Below, in pieces: positions 1 through 8,299 of a stretch of 64,000 nt of DNA (its first letter is position 1; the number at the start of each line of letters is the position of its first letter). This DNA is from Flavobacteriaceae bacterium (GTDB taxonomy: Bacteria > Bacteroidota > Bacteroidia > Flavobacteriales > Flavobacteriaceae), in NCBI GenBank assembly GCA_016649715.1, contig JAENXC010000009.1:62001-126000 (forward strand), given 5' to 3'. The notes under the pieces are model-generated. The model had not been told where the DNA came from and made no database searches. It worked only from the letters and a program-made list of their open reading frames with translations. A program made the position numbers and the translations under genes.

Positions 1-739
1 TTGAAGCTTCACTATCGCTCTGCTCATATTTTCGCGCTAACACTTCCACAGTGGTACAACGGCACCTCCAACCATTCGGAGGAAAGTATTTATCCCAAAA
101 CGGATCTTCTTTTGGAAGTGTGGTTTCGTCAAGTAATTGGTGGCTTGCGCGAACCTTGTCATCCTTCGCGGTTCTGTACTGCAATAGAAAGTTTTCTCCG
201 CCTTTAAAGTTATCCCAACGCTCGGCCATCAAAACACTACCAACGCCAAAATCATACTCGGCCTCGAGATAATTCTGGTTATAGTCCGTTTTGATTTTTG
301 AAACATCATTGCTGAAGGTTTCAAAGCTTTTTATTTTCTTGTTGTCATCCAGTAACAATTGTGAGGCCTCAAATAGTTCAGAATGTGTGCGCAGCTGTGA
401 AAAATAGAAAATATCATTTTCCAACGCGTTTAGCATTTCCTTTGAAAGCTTGTTATCTTCCAGCGAACCGTTTAAGATGCCATTGGTGGCTCTAATTACA
501 TCGCGGTATTCCTTCACTTTTATCAAATCCTCAGGCTTGTAACTTCCTGTTTTATGAAGTTTTTTAAAGGCTTTTTCAACGGTCGTTAAAAGTCCTTTAA
601 ATTTCCCTTTAAGTGAAAGGGTAAAGGTTTCGCCCTGATGATTGCAGTCGCCACATTTGCAGTCGTACAAATGTGTCAAGCGGTTATGCAATGCCCCGAA
701 ATAGGTATCGGGGCTTAGACGAAAAAATCGGCTCCGAAT
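1..739 (-). CDS. MuF-like phage head morphogenesis protein (C-terminus beyond window)
   Basis: Translating the minus strand gives about 240 open residues that run off the left window edge. The protein ends in view with the motif DPFWDKYFPPNGWRCRC, typical of the phage Mu F / SPP1 gp7 head-morphogenesis family, preceded by RASHQLLDETTLP. In Mu this minor head protein joins the portal and scaffold during procapsid assembly. An early Cys cluster (CKCGDC) is visible. The frame overlaps the end of the DUF935 portal gene. No ATG is present, so the start is unclear: an ATT at 739 or a TTG at 691 are possible and I give the outer limit. It follows terminase, DUF1320 and portal genes in one leftward block, as expected for a Mu-type head module. 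Confidence 0.8.
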   Translation of the reverse strand, partial: MRSRFFRLSPDTYFGALHNRLTHLYDCKCGDCNHQGETFTLSLKGKFKGLLTTVEKAFKKLHKTGSYKPEDLIKVKEYRDVIRATNGILNGSLEDNKLSKEMLNALENDIFYFSQLRTHSELFEASQLLLDDNKKIKSFETFSNDVSKIKTDYNQNYLEAEYDFGVGSVLMAERWDNFKGGENFLLQYRTAKDDKVRASHQLLDETTLPKEDPFWDKYFPPNGWRCRCTTVEVLARKYEQSDSEAS

Positions 740-1959
740 GTTAAGTTTTGGTTGGGCAGCACTTTATCGCCGGTAACTTTAACGCCAAACTTTTCCTCAA
801 GCCATTTGTCATCTACATTCTTTCCGGCTGTTAAAAGGTCTTTTGTAAAAGTGAACAGCTGGCCGATATCTTCGGTTTGTTCGTAGGCATAAACTAAATC
901 GCCTTTTAAAACACCAAGAGCCTGTAAAGCCGGAATAACGTCACTGTTCCAGTATTTTTCAATAACGTCAAGGTCGTTATCAATCAATACTTGCAGCATA
1001 TCCTGCGCGCTTTCGTCTTTGGAGCGGGAACCGTTCTTTGTATCCTGCCCAATAATGGCACCGGTAATTAATAACGAAATTTCATTATTACACAAGTTGA
1101 TCAACTTGCTATAAACCTCACCATCTTGAACGGCTGCCTTTGCCCACTCAAAGCTTTCAGATTCGTCAATAATAAACCAAGCCGCTGCGCCCATATCGCG
1201 CATCATTCTTTCTGCTCGATTAACCATTACCGGGTCTTGTGTGTTAGTTTTCATTACCCGCGGTGGTATTCCATTGATTTCGCACAGTTCACTCCAACAA
1301 GACTCCGCAAATCGCTTAAAAAGTACGTGCGGAACCGCCGAGTTAAACAATCCCTCATTTCCTTTTTCGTGAAACTCTAAAAGCCAAGTTCCAAATTCTG
1401 AAGCTTCGCGGTAAGGTATCTTTTTGTCTTCAGTATAGTCTGGGTAAAAGTAGCCGTTAACAGGGTCTAAGTTTTCACGAGGAATTATGTCCACTTGCAA
1501 CTCGCCTAAATCATCAAACGAGAATTCCACAAGCGAAACAATGAGGTAATTACTGTCCAGAATATGGCGGTTAATTTCTTTAGTGAAAAGCGCATTTTGT
1601 AAAAGCGCTGTTTGGTCCTTGTCAACTTCACCTGATGGTTTTTTAAGTACTGGACGTTCAGCCAATGCTTTTAAAAGACGGTTTTTATATTGACTTTGCA
1701 AAAGCGCATCCATCCGCACCTCGTCAAACAGCTGTTGAATTTTAAACCACTTCGGGTTTTCCAAAAGCTTCGTCATTTTCTGCCCCTGCCCCCATGTGGC
1801 AATATCCTGCCTTGTTTTTGCCACAGATTTTGGCGCAATGATGGCGCGGTAGCCTGTACCTTTACCTTTGGCTTTTTTAACTTTGCCGTCCGCGCTTGCG
1901 AGGTTCACCTTTTGTTGGGGTATAAAACCCACTTGAACGTGTTTTTTCTTCTTTGCCAT
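715..1959 (-). CDS. DUF935 (Mu gp29-like) portal protein
   Basis: This is a protein of about 414 residues of the DUF935 family, the portal of Mu-like phages; the portal forms the dodecameric ring through which DNA enters the head. Recognisable stretches are VEFSFDDLGE, PRENLDPVNG, the region around VPHVLFKRFAESCWSE and the TGAIIGQDTKNGSRS segment that precedes a C-terminal helical part. The ATG at 1959 (MAKKKKHVQVGF) is preferred over an in-frame upstream start at 2034, because it lies 2 bases after the stop of the DUF1320 gene, whereas the longer start would overlap that gene by about 70 bases. It sits between DUF1320 and MuF genes in the leftward head operon. Confidence 0.87.
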   Translation of the reverse strand: MAKKKKHVQVGFIPQQKVNLASADGKVKKAKGKGTGYRAIIAPKSVAKTRQDIATWGQGQKMTKLLENPKWFKIQQLFDEVRMDALLQSQYKNRLLKALAERPVLKKPSGEVDKDQTALLQNALFTKEINRHILDSNYLIVSLVEFSFDDLGELQVDIIPRENLDPVNGYFYPDYTEDKKIPYREASEFGTWLLEFHEKGNEGLFNSAVPHVLFKRFAESCWSELCEINGIPPRVMKTNTQDPVMVNRAERMMRDMGAAAWFIIDESESFEWAKAAVQDGEVYSKLINLCNNEISLLITGAIIGQDTKNGSRSKDESAQDMLQVLIDNDLDVIEKYWNSDVIPALQALGVLKGDLVYAYEQTEDIGQLFTFTKDLLTAGKNVDDKWLEEKFGVKVTGDKVLPNQNLTFGADFFV

Positions 1960-1960
1960 C

Positions 1961-2413
1961 TTAATCGATATCGTGGTTAAACTTTTTTCTACTTCCAAAG
2001 CTAAACGGCTCCCGAATGTTCGCCTCTGGGTCAAGTGTTGGTAAGCTGCTCAATGATACTTTTCCGCTTGCAAGCATTTTTAACCAGGACACGGAGCGGT
2101 CGTATCTATCCTTTGCCTGTTCCTCAATAATATCGGCGTTGCAAAGGTCAACAAGCCACCATTTAGCTATCGTAATACAATGCTTTAGTATTAGTGAGTT
2201 TCGGTCGGCTCCGGCAGCGATGAAGATTGCGGCAACGTCATAGTTTAGCCGCCCGTCTTGCCATTCGCGCATATTGTTTCCGGTTAAGTAACTGCGAACT
2301 TCCTCCTCAGCGGCGGCCATTGCAACATCTAAAATATCATCATTGCCTTCTGTAATTTGGTCTATTTGGTAGCCGTACATTGTGGACGGCATATCTGCTT
2401 CTGTTAAAAACAT
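1961..2413 (-). CDS. DUF1320 (Mu gp36-like) phage protein
   Basis: This 150-residue protein matches the DUF1320/gp36 family in length and pattern. It starts with FLTEADMPSTMYGYQIDQIT, followed by acidic helices (DVAMAAAEEEVRSYL) and a helical region containing HCITIAKWWLVDLC and DRYDRSVSWLKMLASGKVSL. The family is found in Mu-like phages and is thought to act in head completion or head-tail joining. In Mu it lies with the capsid genes; here it lies between the terminase and portal genes, a rearranged position. It is separated by 3 bases from the terminase gene and by 1 base from the portal start, so it belongs to the same leftward operon. Confidence 0.75.
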   Translation of the reverse strand: MFLTEADMPSTMYGYQIDQITEGNDDILDVAMAAAEEEVRSYLTGNNMREWQDGRLNYDVAAIFIAAGADRNSLILKHCITIAKWWLVDLCNADIIEEQAKDRYDRSVSWLKMLASGKVSLSSLPTLDPEANIREPFSFGSRKKFNHDID

Positions 2414-2416
2414 AGG

Positions 2417-3946
2417 TTAGTATTTACGTGAATTAATTGCTCCAAATCGGTAGCCCATATTTTTCTGAACTGCTCGGTTCTGGATTAACCAACAGGCACC
2501 CTCTAGCGCATCGGGTCCATCCATCATTTTGGCATTTGCACTTACACCAATCATCTGGTCGTGCATTCGTATCATATTTGGTTCGTCTTTTTCCTTTTCA
2601 TTAAAGATTAGATTGCCGAGACGGTTCAGCGGTTCCAGTGTTCCCTCAATTCGGGTAAACTTATCGTCCTTCTTACGGGCGTCCTCAGTAATTGGAATAG
2701 TGAATCCATAGGAATCACCCGCCAAATAAATTGCGGGAAGTAAAACCTGCTCGTAAAATGGATTTTGAAGGCTGTTGTTTTCGATGTGAATACGTTTAGT
2801 ATCTACTTTGTGGTCCTTCAAATACAGATAAGCTTCATAAAGCCAGTCCACAAATTTGGCGTTACTGGTTTGGTCAAGCCAAACTTTATATAAATAACGC
2901 TTTCTACCTTTTGAACCTACTATCACAACGCCCTTATATGAGGCCTGCTTGTTTGTCCTTCGATCTTTGTTTGAGGTGGCGGGGTCAGCGTAAACAACTA
3001 CTTGGTCACAAGTACGAAGCGGTGGGCAAATTCCATAGGTTATTGTTTTGAAGGTATCACCTTCCGAAATGGGATTATTGTAATATTCTTTTTGCTGTGC
3101 GCTCCAAGGTTGAAGGGACAGCGCCCGGTCTATAAGTTCTTCAGTATTCCGTTCTGGCCACGTGCTTTTTCCTTTCTTGTCACGGATATTAACAATTTCG
3201 TGTCGGTCAGCTAATTTGGCCATTTCAGTAATACAGCAATATTTTGCTATAATATTTCCGCAGGCAATCCAAAGTAATGGTTGACTAATTGAGCGGGTGG
3301 CATATACGGCCTCGGTAAGCCACTTCACCTTTTCCTTAATTCTGTCTGCGTTCCTTACTTCTTCATCGGTATCGATATCCTCAATTAAAATGATGTCGGG
3401 TCTAACAGCATCATTATTCGAACCCCTCGGATTTTGACCCGCTCCAATGGCTCTAAATGATGCGCCTCCACGAGTTACAAATTCGCCCGCCTCCCATTGG
3501 CCTAAATTCTTTTGTTCGCCGTAATCATTTATAATCCTATCGTTTGATTCCAGTTGAACTTTATAGGGCAGCAAGAAGCGCTGCGCATTTTTTTCATTAT
3601 CGGAAATCATCAATATGTTACGGTTGATTCCGGTTAAAACCTTTTTTAGAACCTCCATTCGCGTTCTGGTCGTTTTTGACAACTCACGAGACCACGATCT
3701 AACTAAATAATATTCGGTTTTTGACATTACCCGCCTCGTCGAAGCCTTTTGCCAATCCGTAGGTTCCGATGTGTAATGGTTGGGAAAGTAGTATTTAAAC
3801 CAAGCCTCATCGTTCTTTTCTAAAATGGCGATTCGGTTAATTTTTGCAATTGGATTTTCGTTAATATCAACCGGGGTTGACTTTTTAACGTTCTCCGCGT
3901 ATTGCTTCCACAGTTTTAAATACTTCTTATCCTCAGCTGTGGCCAT
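2417..3946 (-). CDS. Terminase large subunit (Mu gp28-like)
   Basis: This is a 509-residue phage DNA-packaging motor protein. The N-terminal ATPase part shows a degenerate Walker A segment (SWSRELSKTTRTR, residues about 85-97) and a clear Walker B with DEAD-like acidic residues (PDIILIEDIDTDEE). The C-terminal RNase H-like nuclease starts with the acidic strand VVVYADPATSNKDRR and continues through KGVVIVG and IENNSLQNPF. Such enzymes pump DNA into the procapsid and cut it; in Mu the cut is headful, starting near the left phage end. The ATG overlaps the stop codon of the small-subunit-like gene (TAATG), so the two are translationally coupled. Confidence 0.88.
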   Translation of the reverse strand: MATAEDKKYLKLWKQYAENVKKSTPVDINENPIAKINRIAILEKNDEAWFKYYFPNHYTSEPTDWQKASTRRVMSKTEYYLVRSWSRELSKTTRTRMEVLKKVLTGINRNILMISDNEKNAQRFLLPYKVQLESNDRIINDYGEQKNLGQWEAGEFVTRGGASFRAIGAGQNPRGSNNDAVRPDIILIEDIDTDEEVRNADRIKEKVKWLTEAVYATRSISQPLLWIACGNIIAKYCCITEMAKLADRHEIVNIRDKKGKSTWPERNTEELIDRALSLQPWSAQQKEYYNNPISEGDTFKTITYGICPPLRTCDQVVVYADPATSNKDRRTNKQASYKGVVIVGSKGRKRYLYKVWLDQTSNAKFVDWLYEAYLYLKDHKVDTKRIHIENNSLQNPFYEQVLLPAIYLAGDSYGFTIPITEDARKKDDKFTRIEGTLEPLNRLGNLIFNEKEKDEPNMIRMHDQMIGVSANAKMMDGPDALEGACWLIQNRAVQKNMGYRFGAINSRKY

Positions 3947-4503
3947 TACCTCAATTTTGTATTAATAAAGGCATCAATGATTGGCACCAATTTTTTGAAA
4001 AGGTCAAAATCCTGCGGCTTGATGAACTCCAGTAAGCCTGTTGAAACTTCATAAACTTCAGCAATCGATGTTTCGGTCTCAAGCTTTTTAATATTGTTAG
4101 TTATGGCAATTTGTGTGTTTGCCTCCTTTGAGGTTGGATAGTTGCCTATGAGTATTGGATAATCCTCAGGATTGTAGTCAGGATAAGAAACTTTCTCATT
4201 CCCTTGCTTATCCTTCACCACGGTTCCCTTTAAAAGTTTATCGGGAATATCATAAACAATTGCTCGTGATTTAATATGGTCGTTTAGCACCTGAAGCTGA
4301 TTGTATAAATCAGTAATCATTGCTTGCCGGGTTATCAGTAGTGAAGTCCGCAGTTTCTCCCAATTACCATCCTTAATCCATTTAGAAACCGTATTTGGCC
4401 GAACGGAAACACGCTCGGAAATTTCTTGGATGGTAAGCTTTTGGTCGGTGTCTAAAAAGAGGGTTTTGGCATACTCCTGCGCCTGCGTTTTTTTAAGTCC
4501 CAT
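3946..4503 (-). CDS. Terminase small subunit-like DNA-binding protein
   Basis: This protein of 185 residues has an N-terminal helix-turn-helix (TIQEISERVSVRPNTVSKWI, residues about 23-42) followed by a long helical region. The position directly upstream of and overlapping the large terminase gene, the length and the HTH point to a small terminase subunit, equivalent to Mu gp27, which would recognise the packaging start site. It is the first gene of the leftward head operon and faces the divergent promoter region at 4504-4685. The family assignment rests mainly on context and the HTH, since no longer signature motif was recognised. Confidence 0.68.
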   Translation of the reverse strand: MGLKKTQAQEYAKTLFLDTDQKLTIQEISERVSVRPNTVSKWIKDGNWEKLRTSLLITRQAMITDLYNQLQVLNDHIKSRAIVYDIPDKLLKGTVVKDKQGNEKVSYPDYNPEDYPILIGNYPTSKEANTQIAITNNIKKLETETSIAEVYEVSTGLLEFIKPQDFDLFKKLVPIIDAFINTKLR

Positions 4504-4598
4504 GGATTTTTTATTGAAGGCAAAAGTGGCTATTTCGCGCGCGCAATAAAATTACTTGAGAACCCATTGCGCAAGGTTGTGAAAGCACTTCTCAGCTA

Positions 4599-4630
4599 TT
4601 TGTGAGCCATTGGGTAACTACACATATTTG
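4599..4630 (+). promoter_or_regulatory. Candidate late promoter of the capsid/tail operon
   Basis: In the 182-bp divergent region a TTTG at 4599-4602 is followed after 20 bases by CATATTTG at 4623-4630, close to the Bacteroidota TTTG / TAnnTTTG arrangement. A downstream leader of about 50 bases precedes the GTG start at 4686. Further upstream, GCGCAAT (4541-4547) and ATTGCGC (4566-4572) form an inverted repeat that could be an operator for a late activator or for the leftward operon. This is inference from motif and spacing only. Confidence 0.38.
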
Positions 4631-4685
4631 CACCCACTAAGTACCGGAACCAAACCCTCAGGAATGAGAAAAAACAATTAATTAA

Positions 4686-5657
4686 GTGCCGCCAAAACCA
4701 AAGAAAAATAAAGCATTTGTCTTTAATGACGGCTCAAAGAATAGCTACGGATTCATCATCCCCACAAGCGGCATTAGCTTAAAGCGATTCAACCAAAACC
4801 CGGTCATGCTGGATTCCCATTATAATAGTACCCAAAGTGTTTTGGGTAATTGGGAAAACTTAAAAACTGACAACGGAATATTAACCGGAGAGCCGGTCTT
4901 TGACGGCGATGATGAAAACGCGGCTAAAATAGCCCGAAAGGTAGAGGCGGGATATATAAAGTCCTGTTCTATGGGAATCACCTTTAACCGTGATGACCTT
5001 AAATATGTAGAGGGCGTTTTGATTCTTGAAAAATGTGAACTCTATGAAGTTTCCATTGTTGCTGTTCCGAGTAACGCAAATGCCATTCGCCTGTATAACA
5101 CCGATGGCGAATTATTGAAGGAGGCAGAAGTTCAGAAATTATGCCTTTCAGCCATCCCCACCGAATTTGACGAAGTAATACCCACTAATAATAACGATAT
5201 GAAAATCACCTTAAAATCCGCCATTTTATTGGCACTTGGTTTTGCCGCTGGAACTACTGAAGTAGATGCCGTAGAACTCGAAGAAAAAATAACAGGGCTG
5301 TCCGCAAAATTGCAGGCCGCCGAGTTGAAACTTTCCCAAAAACTTGAAGCGGAGGAAACTGCAAAGTTGGCCGCCATTGACGCGGAAGTGGACGGAGCGG
5401 TTAAATCTGGAAAGATTACCGCCGACAAAAAAGAAAAGTTTGTAAACCTTGGCATCGCAAGCCCTGATTTGCTTACTGAAACCTTGGCCGCTATTCCTGC
5501 AAAAGCAAGTTTGAGCGCATTGGTTCAAAAGAATGGCGAAACCGCCGTTGGTGAAGTTAAGACCCCGGACGACTTCCAAAAGCTTTCACTGGATGCGCAG
5601 TTGCAATTTAAGCAAACGCAACCGGAAGCATACAAACAATTATTCACTAAAAAGTAA
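4686..5657 (+). CDS. Prohead serine protease fused to scaffold domain
   Basis: This protein has 323 residues and starts at GTG. The first 160 residues are an HK97-type (S78) prohead protease: the catalytic His lies in MLDSHYNST, the Ser in IKSCSMGITF and the acidic partner in CELYEVSIVAVPSNANA. Residues about 172-323 are Ala/Lys/Glu-rich and coiled-coil-like, as expected for a scaffolding core that is digested after capsid assembly. In Mu the gene I protease and gene Z scaffold share the 3' part of one reading frame through an internal start. Here an in-frame ATG at 5199 begins MKITLKSAILLALGFAAG and could do the same. The major capsid gene follows after 6 bases. Confidence 0.85.
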   Translation: MPPKPKKNKAFVFNDGSKNSYGFIIPTSGISLKRFNQNPVMLDSHYNSTQSVLGNWENLKTDNGILTGEPVFDGDDENAAKIARKVEAGYIKSCSMGITFNRDDLKYVEGVLILEKCELYEVSIVAVPSNANAIRLYNTDGELLKEAEVQKLCLSAIPTEFDEVIPTNNNDMKITLKSAILLALGFAAGTTEVDAVELEEKITGLSAKLQAAELKLSQKLEAEETAKLAAIDAEVDGAVKSGKITADKKEKFVNLGIASPDLLTETLAAIPAKASLSALVQKNGETAVGEVKTPDDFQKLSLDAQLQFKQTQPEAYKQLFTKK

Positions 5658-5663
5658 AAGAAA

Positions 5664-6596
5664 ATGCCTACAAATTTTCCAGAAGTATGGTCTGACCGTT
5701 TCATTCAGAATTTAACTGAAGCAAGTGTAGCCCCTTGGCTCGATGGTATCCCGGAACTTAGCGCGAATGTGCAAGTTGTAAACGCGGGGAGCATCACCGA
5801 AAAGAACGTTATTAACGTTGCCGCAACCGATTTTGATGTTGATGTGTTGATCAACAATACTGCTTACCCAATTGCGGTGCAGGCGTATGACGATGAGACG
5901 TTGACCTTCAACTTGGACAAATACCAAACTAAGGTAACGAGCATCAATGACGATGACACTTTGGGCGCATCTTATGATAAGATTGACGTAATCACCAAGA
6001 GCCACAAGCGCGGTATTTTGGAAGCCAAATACCAAAAGGCCATCCACTCGTTGGCACCAGCAACTAACACGGCGGCCACGCCTGTAATTGTTGCAACTGG
6101 TGGTCCTGATGGATTGAAGGACGGGACCCGTTTCCGCCTTGCTTACGAAGACCTTGTTGCCTCAAAAGAGGCCACTAAAGGCTTTAAAGGTGAAAAGCGT
6201 TTGGTATTGACCGAAACGCATTTCAATGACCTTTTGCTTGACCGTAAAAACTTCGGTGATAAGTTGGTAAACTACAACGAGGGGACTACCGCGCCAAAAA
6301 TCGCAGGTTTCAAAATCTATCAGTATGACGGCGATATGCCAATCTTTACGGGCGCACTGGCTAAGAAGGCATACGGAGCAATCCTTGAAGCTGGCGACCG
6401 TGAGGCATCTGTAATTTTTACGGACACCGCCGTTGCAAAAAAGACCGGGATTACCAAGCAGTATTTCGCTCCCGCAGCCACTAACCCGGCTGGCCAAACC
6501 AATGACCTTGCATACCGTCATTATTTCTTGGCAGTACCGTTCCGCGCTGAAAAGATTGCGGCGGTTATCTCGGGAACTTACGTTGCCGCCCCCTAA
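5664..6596 (+). CDS. Major capsid protein (HK97 fold, Mu gpT-like by position)
   Basis: This 310-residue protein follows the protease/scaffold gene directly, which is the standard place of the major capsid gene. It begins MPTNFPEVWSDRFIQNL and contains VINVAATDFDVDVLINN, a capsid E-loop/P-domain style stretch. The central part (KRLVLTETHFNDLLLDRKNF) and the C-terminal AYRHYFLAVPFRAEKIAAV resemble Bacteroidota phage capsids. No cleaved N-terminal delta domain is present, consistent with a separate scaffold. Several hundred copies would form the icosahedral shell. The assignment comes from context, length and general pattern rather than a unique motif. Confidence 0.75.
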   Translation: MPTNFPEVWSDRFIQNLTEASVAPWLDGIPELSANVQVVNAGSITEKNVINVAATDFDVDVLINNTAYPIAVQAYDDETLTFNLDKYQTKVTSINDDDTLGASYDKIDVITKSHKRGILEAKYQKAIHSLAPATNTAATPVIVATGGPDGLKDGTRFRLAYEDLVASKEATKGFKGEKRLVLTETHFNDLLLDRKNFGDKLVNYNEGTTAPKIAGFKIYQYDGDMPIFTGALAKKAYGAILEAGDREASVIFTDTAVAKKTGITKQYFAPAATNPAGQTNDLAYRHYFLAVPFRAEKIAAVISGTYVAAP

Positions 6597-6650
6597 TCAA
6601 TAAAAATTAAAGGCCGCCTTGGCAACTTGGCGGCCATTAATATAACCTAC

Positions 6651-6971
6651 ATGAAAGAACTTTTAATATCGCCCGTCTTTCAGATTCTTTCAATAATTGT
6701 TACGGGCGCGGTGGCTTGGTTCTTTGGAGGAAAAGCCACTAAAAATAGAGAGTTAAAATCCTCTGACCTTGACAACGAAATCAAAAGTGCCACTTATTAC
6801 AAAGGCCTTTTGGACGATATGGCACAACGCCTGGACAAAGCCATCAACGAACTGATGCAGCTGGAGACCCGCGTGTTAGAGTTAATGAAAACCAACAGGG
6901 AGTTGATAGACAAAAACAACATCCTACTTGAGGAGTTACAGAAATTTAAACAGCTAAACGGCAAAAAGTAA
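6651..6971 (+). CDS. Small membrane protein with coiled coil, holin candidate
   Basis: This protein of 106 residues starts at the ATG at 6651 (MKELLISPVF). It has one transmembrane helix (residues about 6-24, ILSIIVTGAVAWFFGG) and then a long charged coiled coil rich in Leu, Glu and Lys. It is the first gene of a compact three-gene group with a DUF5675 protein and a candidate spanin, so a role in lysis as holin or holin-associated protein is likely. One transmembrane segment followed by a coiled coil would also fit an inner-membrane spanin. The stop codon is immediately followed by the ATG of the next gene. Confidence 0.5.
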   Translation: MKELLISPVFQILSIIVTGAVAWFFGGKATKNRELKSSDLDNEIKSATYYKGLLDDMAQRLDKAINELMQLETRVLELMKTNRELIDKNNILLEELQKFKQLNGKK

Positions 6972-7385
6972 ATGAGCAAGTCAGCATTGATAGAACGTTA
7001 TGACCACGGCACCAAGCAAACCCTTGGCCGCCTTTTCGTTCATGATAATGGCCAGACTCTTTACAACTGCCACACCTTGGAACTGCCTTGGAAAAACAAT
7101 GATTTTCAAGTTAGTTGTATTCCCCCGGGAACTTACAAAGTGGTGAAGCGCTTTAGCACAAAATTCAAGAACCACTTTCATTTAACAGATGTTTCAGGTC
7201 GCAGTTTTATACTGATTCATTCCGGCAATTATTACACCGATATTCTCGGCTGTATTTTAGTAGGAAAAGGACTTGCAGACATCAATAAAGACGGTTTAAA
7301 GGACGTAACGCAAAGTCGTGACGCTTTAACCGATCTATTGGCACTAATGCCAAAAGTATTTGAACTAAAAATAGTAAAGTGTTGA
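6972..7385 (+). CDS. DUF5675 family protein, possible endolysin
   Basis: A 137-residue protein with the DUF5675 pattern: an N-terminal strand segment (LIERYDHGTKQTLGRLFV), CHTLELPWKNN, CIPPGTYKVVKR, then ILIHSGNYYTDILGCILVGK and a C-terminal helix with SRDAL. The conserved His, Cys and Asp residues suggest an active site. The family is common in Bacteroidota phages and often lies where an endolysin is expected, but its enzyme activity is not established to my knowledge. Here it lies between a holin-like gene and a spanin-like gene, which supports a cell-wall role. It overlaps the next gene by 7 bases. Confidence 0.7.
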   Translation: MSKSALIERYDHGTKQTLGRLFVHDNGQTLYNCHTLELPWKNNDFQVSCIPPGTYKVVKRFSTKFKNHFHLTDVSGRSFILIHSGNYYTDILGCILVGKGLADINKDGLKDVTQSRDALTDLLALMPKVFELKIVKC

Positions 7386-7852
7386 GAGTAATTTTTTTCA
7401 TTTTTTTGATTTGTTTTTCGATGGCGGGTTGCCGATCTGTGCAGCCCTCTGTTGAAAACACCAGAACGGTGAAGGACAGCACCTGGACGGAGGTAAAGTA
7501 TCATAAAAAAGATACAACCATCACCATCCCGGGCGATGTGAGTTATATCTCGCTCCCCATTTCTGAAATCACTGAAAACCCTGTAAAAAAGTCGTCAGGG
7601 CGATCTACCGCAACGGTGAGTCGTTCTGGCGACAATATACAAGTGCAATGCGAATGTGCAGAATTTAAACAAACCATTAGTTATCTCGAGACTGAAATAA
7701 CGCACCTACGCGAAATCATTGATCTACAAAAACAAATAAGCACAGTGCCGGTGCAATTCGTGCCCTGGTATATAAAAACATTGGCTTGGATAGGCGGCGC
7801 GGCATTAGTTGGTGTGGTCTTTTTAATTGCCAAAAAACTCTTTCTAAAATAA
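7379..7852 (+). CDS. Candidate unimolecular spanin (lipoprotein with C-terminal TM)
   Basis: A 157-residue protein starting at GTG 7379. The N-terminus is a lipoprotein signal (MLRVIFFIFLICFSMAGC, lipobox SMAG followed by Cys18). The middle is a periplasmic segment with strand-like repeats and a short coiled coil (ETEITHLREIIDLQKQ). The C-terminus has a transmembrane helix (LAWIGGAALVGVVFLIAKK). An outer-membrane lipid anchor plus an inner-membrane helix in one protein is the topology of unimolecular spanins such as T1 gp11, which fuse the two membranes at the end of lysis. It overlaps the DUF5675 gene and closes the lysis cassette. The call is structural inference, as spanin sequences are not conserved. 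Confidence 0.55.
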   Translation: MLRVIFFIFLICFSMAGCRSVQPSVENTRTVKDSTWTEVKYHKKDTTITIPGDVSYISLPISEITENPVKKSSGRSTATVSRSGDNIQVQCECAEFKQTISYLETEITHLREIIDLQKQISTVPVQFVPWYIKTLAWIGGAALVGVVFLIAKKLFLK

Positions 7853-7859
7853 ATACATT

Positions 7860-8297
7860 ATGAACCAAGTATTCAAAAATCACCCGAACCTTAAAAAATA
7901 TTACCAAACTGCTGATGGCACAAAGTTCTTTCAAGAAGACCACGCCAAAAATCACGCCCGAAGTTTGGAAGATAGAACCGTGGCAACCGTAATACGAGGC
8001 GTGTCGGGTAAAACCGAAGCCCCCGTTGAAAAACAGGCCTCCAAAGCAAAGCCGTCTAAGGCTGCCAAAGCTGAAAACTCCGGTACCGTTGACTCCAAAG
8101 ATTTAACCCTAATGCAAGCGGCAAAGCTTCGCGTAGAGGCCATTGAAAAATTGGAGACCGTTAAGGAAATTATCAAGGCCTTGGAAGGTGAAACCGCGAA
8201 ATCTGTAAAGACTGCCGGGACTGAAAGAATTGCCGCCATCAATGCCTCAAAAGCATTGGACAGCAACAAAGAAAACAATAACGTACAAACCCAGTAA
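7860..8297 (+). CDS. Phage protein of unknown function, Lys/Ala-rich
   Basis: A 145-residue protein not assigned to a named family. The N-terminal part (MNQVFKNHPNLKKYYQTADG) looks folded and contains FFQEDHAKNHAR. The middle is a low-complexity Lys/Ala/Ser stretch, followed by a predicted helix (LMQAAKLRVEAIEKLETVKE). It starts 7 bases after the spanin candidate and ends 2 bases before the sheath gene, so it belongs to the structural operon. By position between capsid and sheath genes it could be a head-tail connector or tail-completion protein, but nothing in the sequence shows this. Confidence 0.6.
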   Translation: MNQVFKNHPNLKKYYQTADGTKFFQEDHAKNHARSLEDRTVATVIRGVSGKTEAPVEKQASKAKPSKAAKAENSGTVDSKDLTLMQAAKLRVEAIEKLETVKEIIKALEGETAKSVKTAGTERIAAINASKALDSNKENNNVQTQ

Positions 8298-8299
8298 GC

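Noticed and set aside
1-207. Plus-strand frames at the left window edge
   Set aside because: The opposite strand encodes the MuF-family protein with the conserved DPFW...GWRCRC motif over the same bases.
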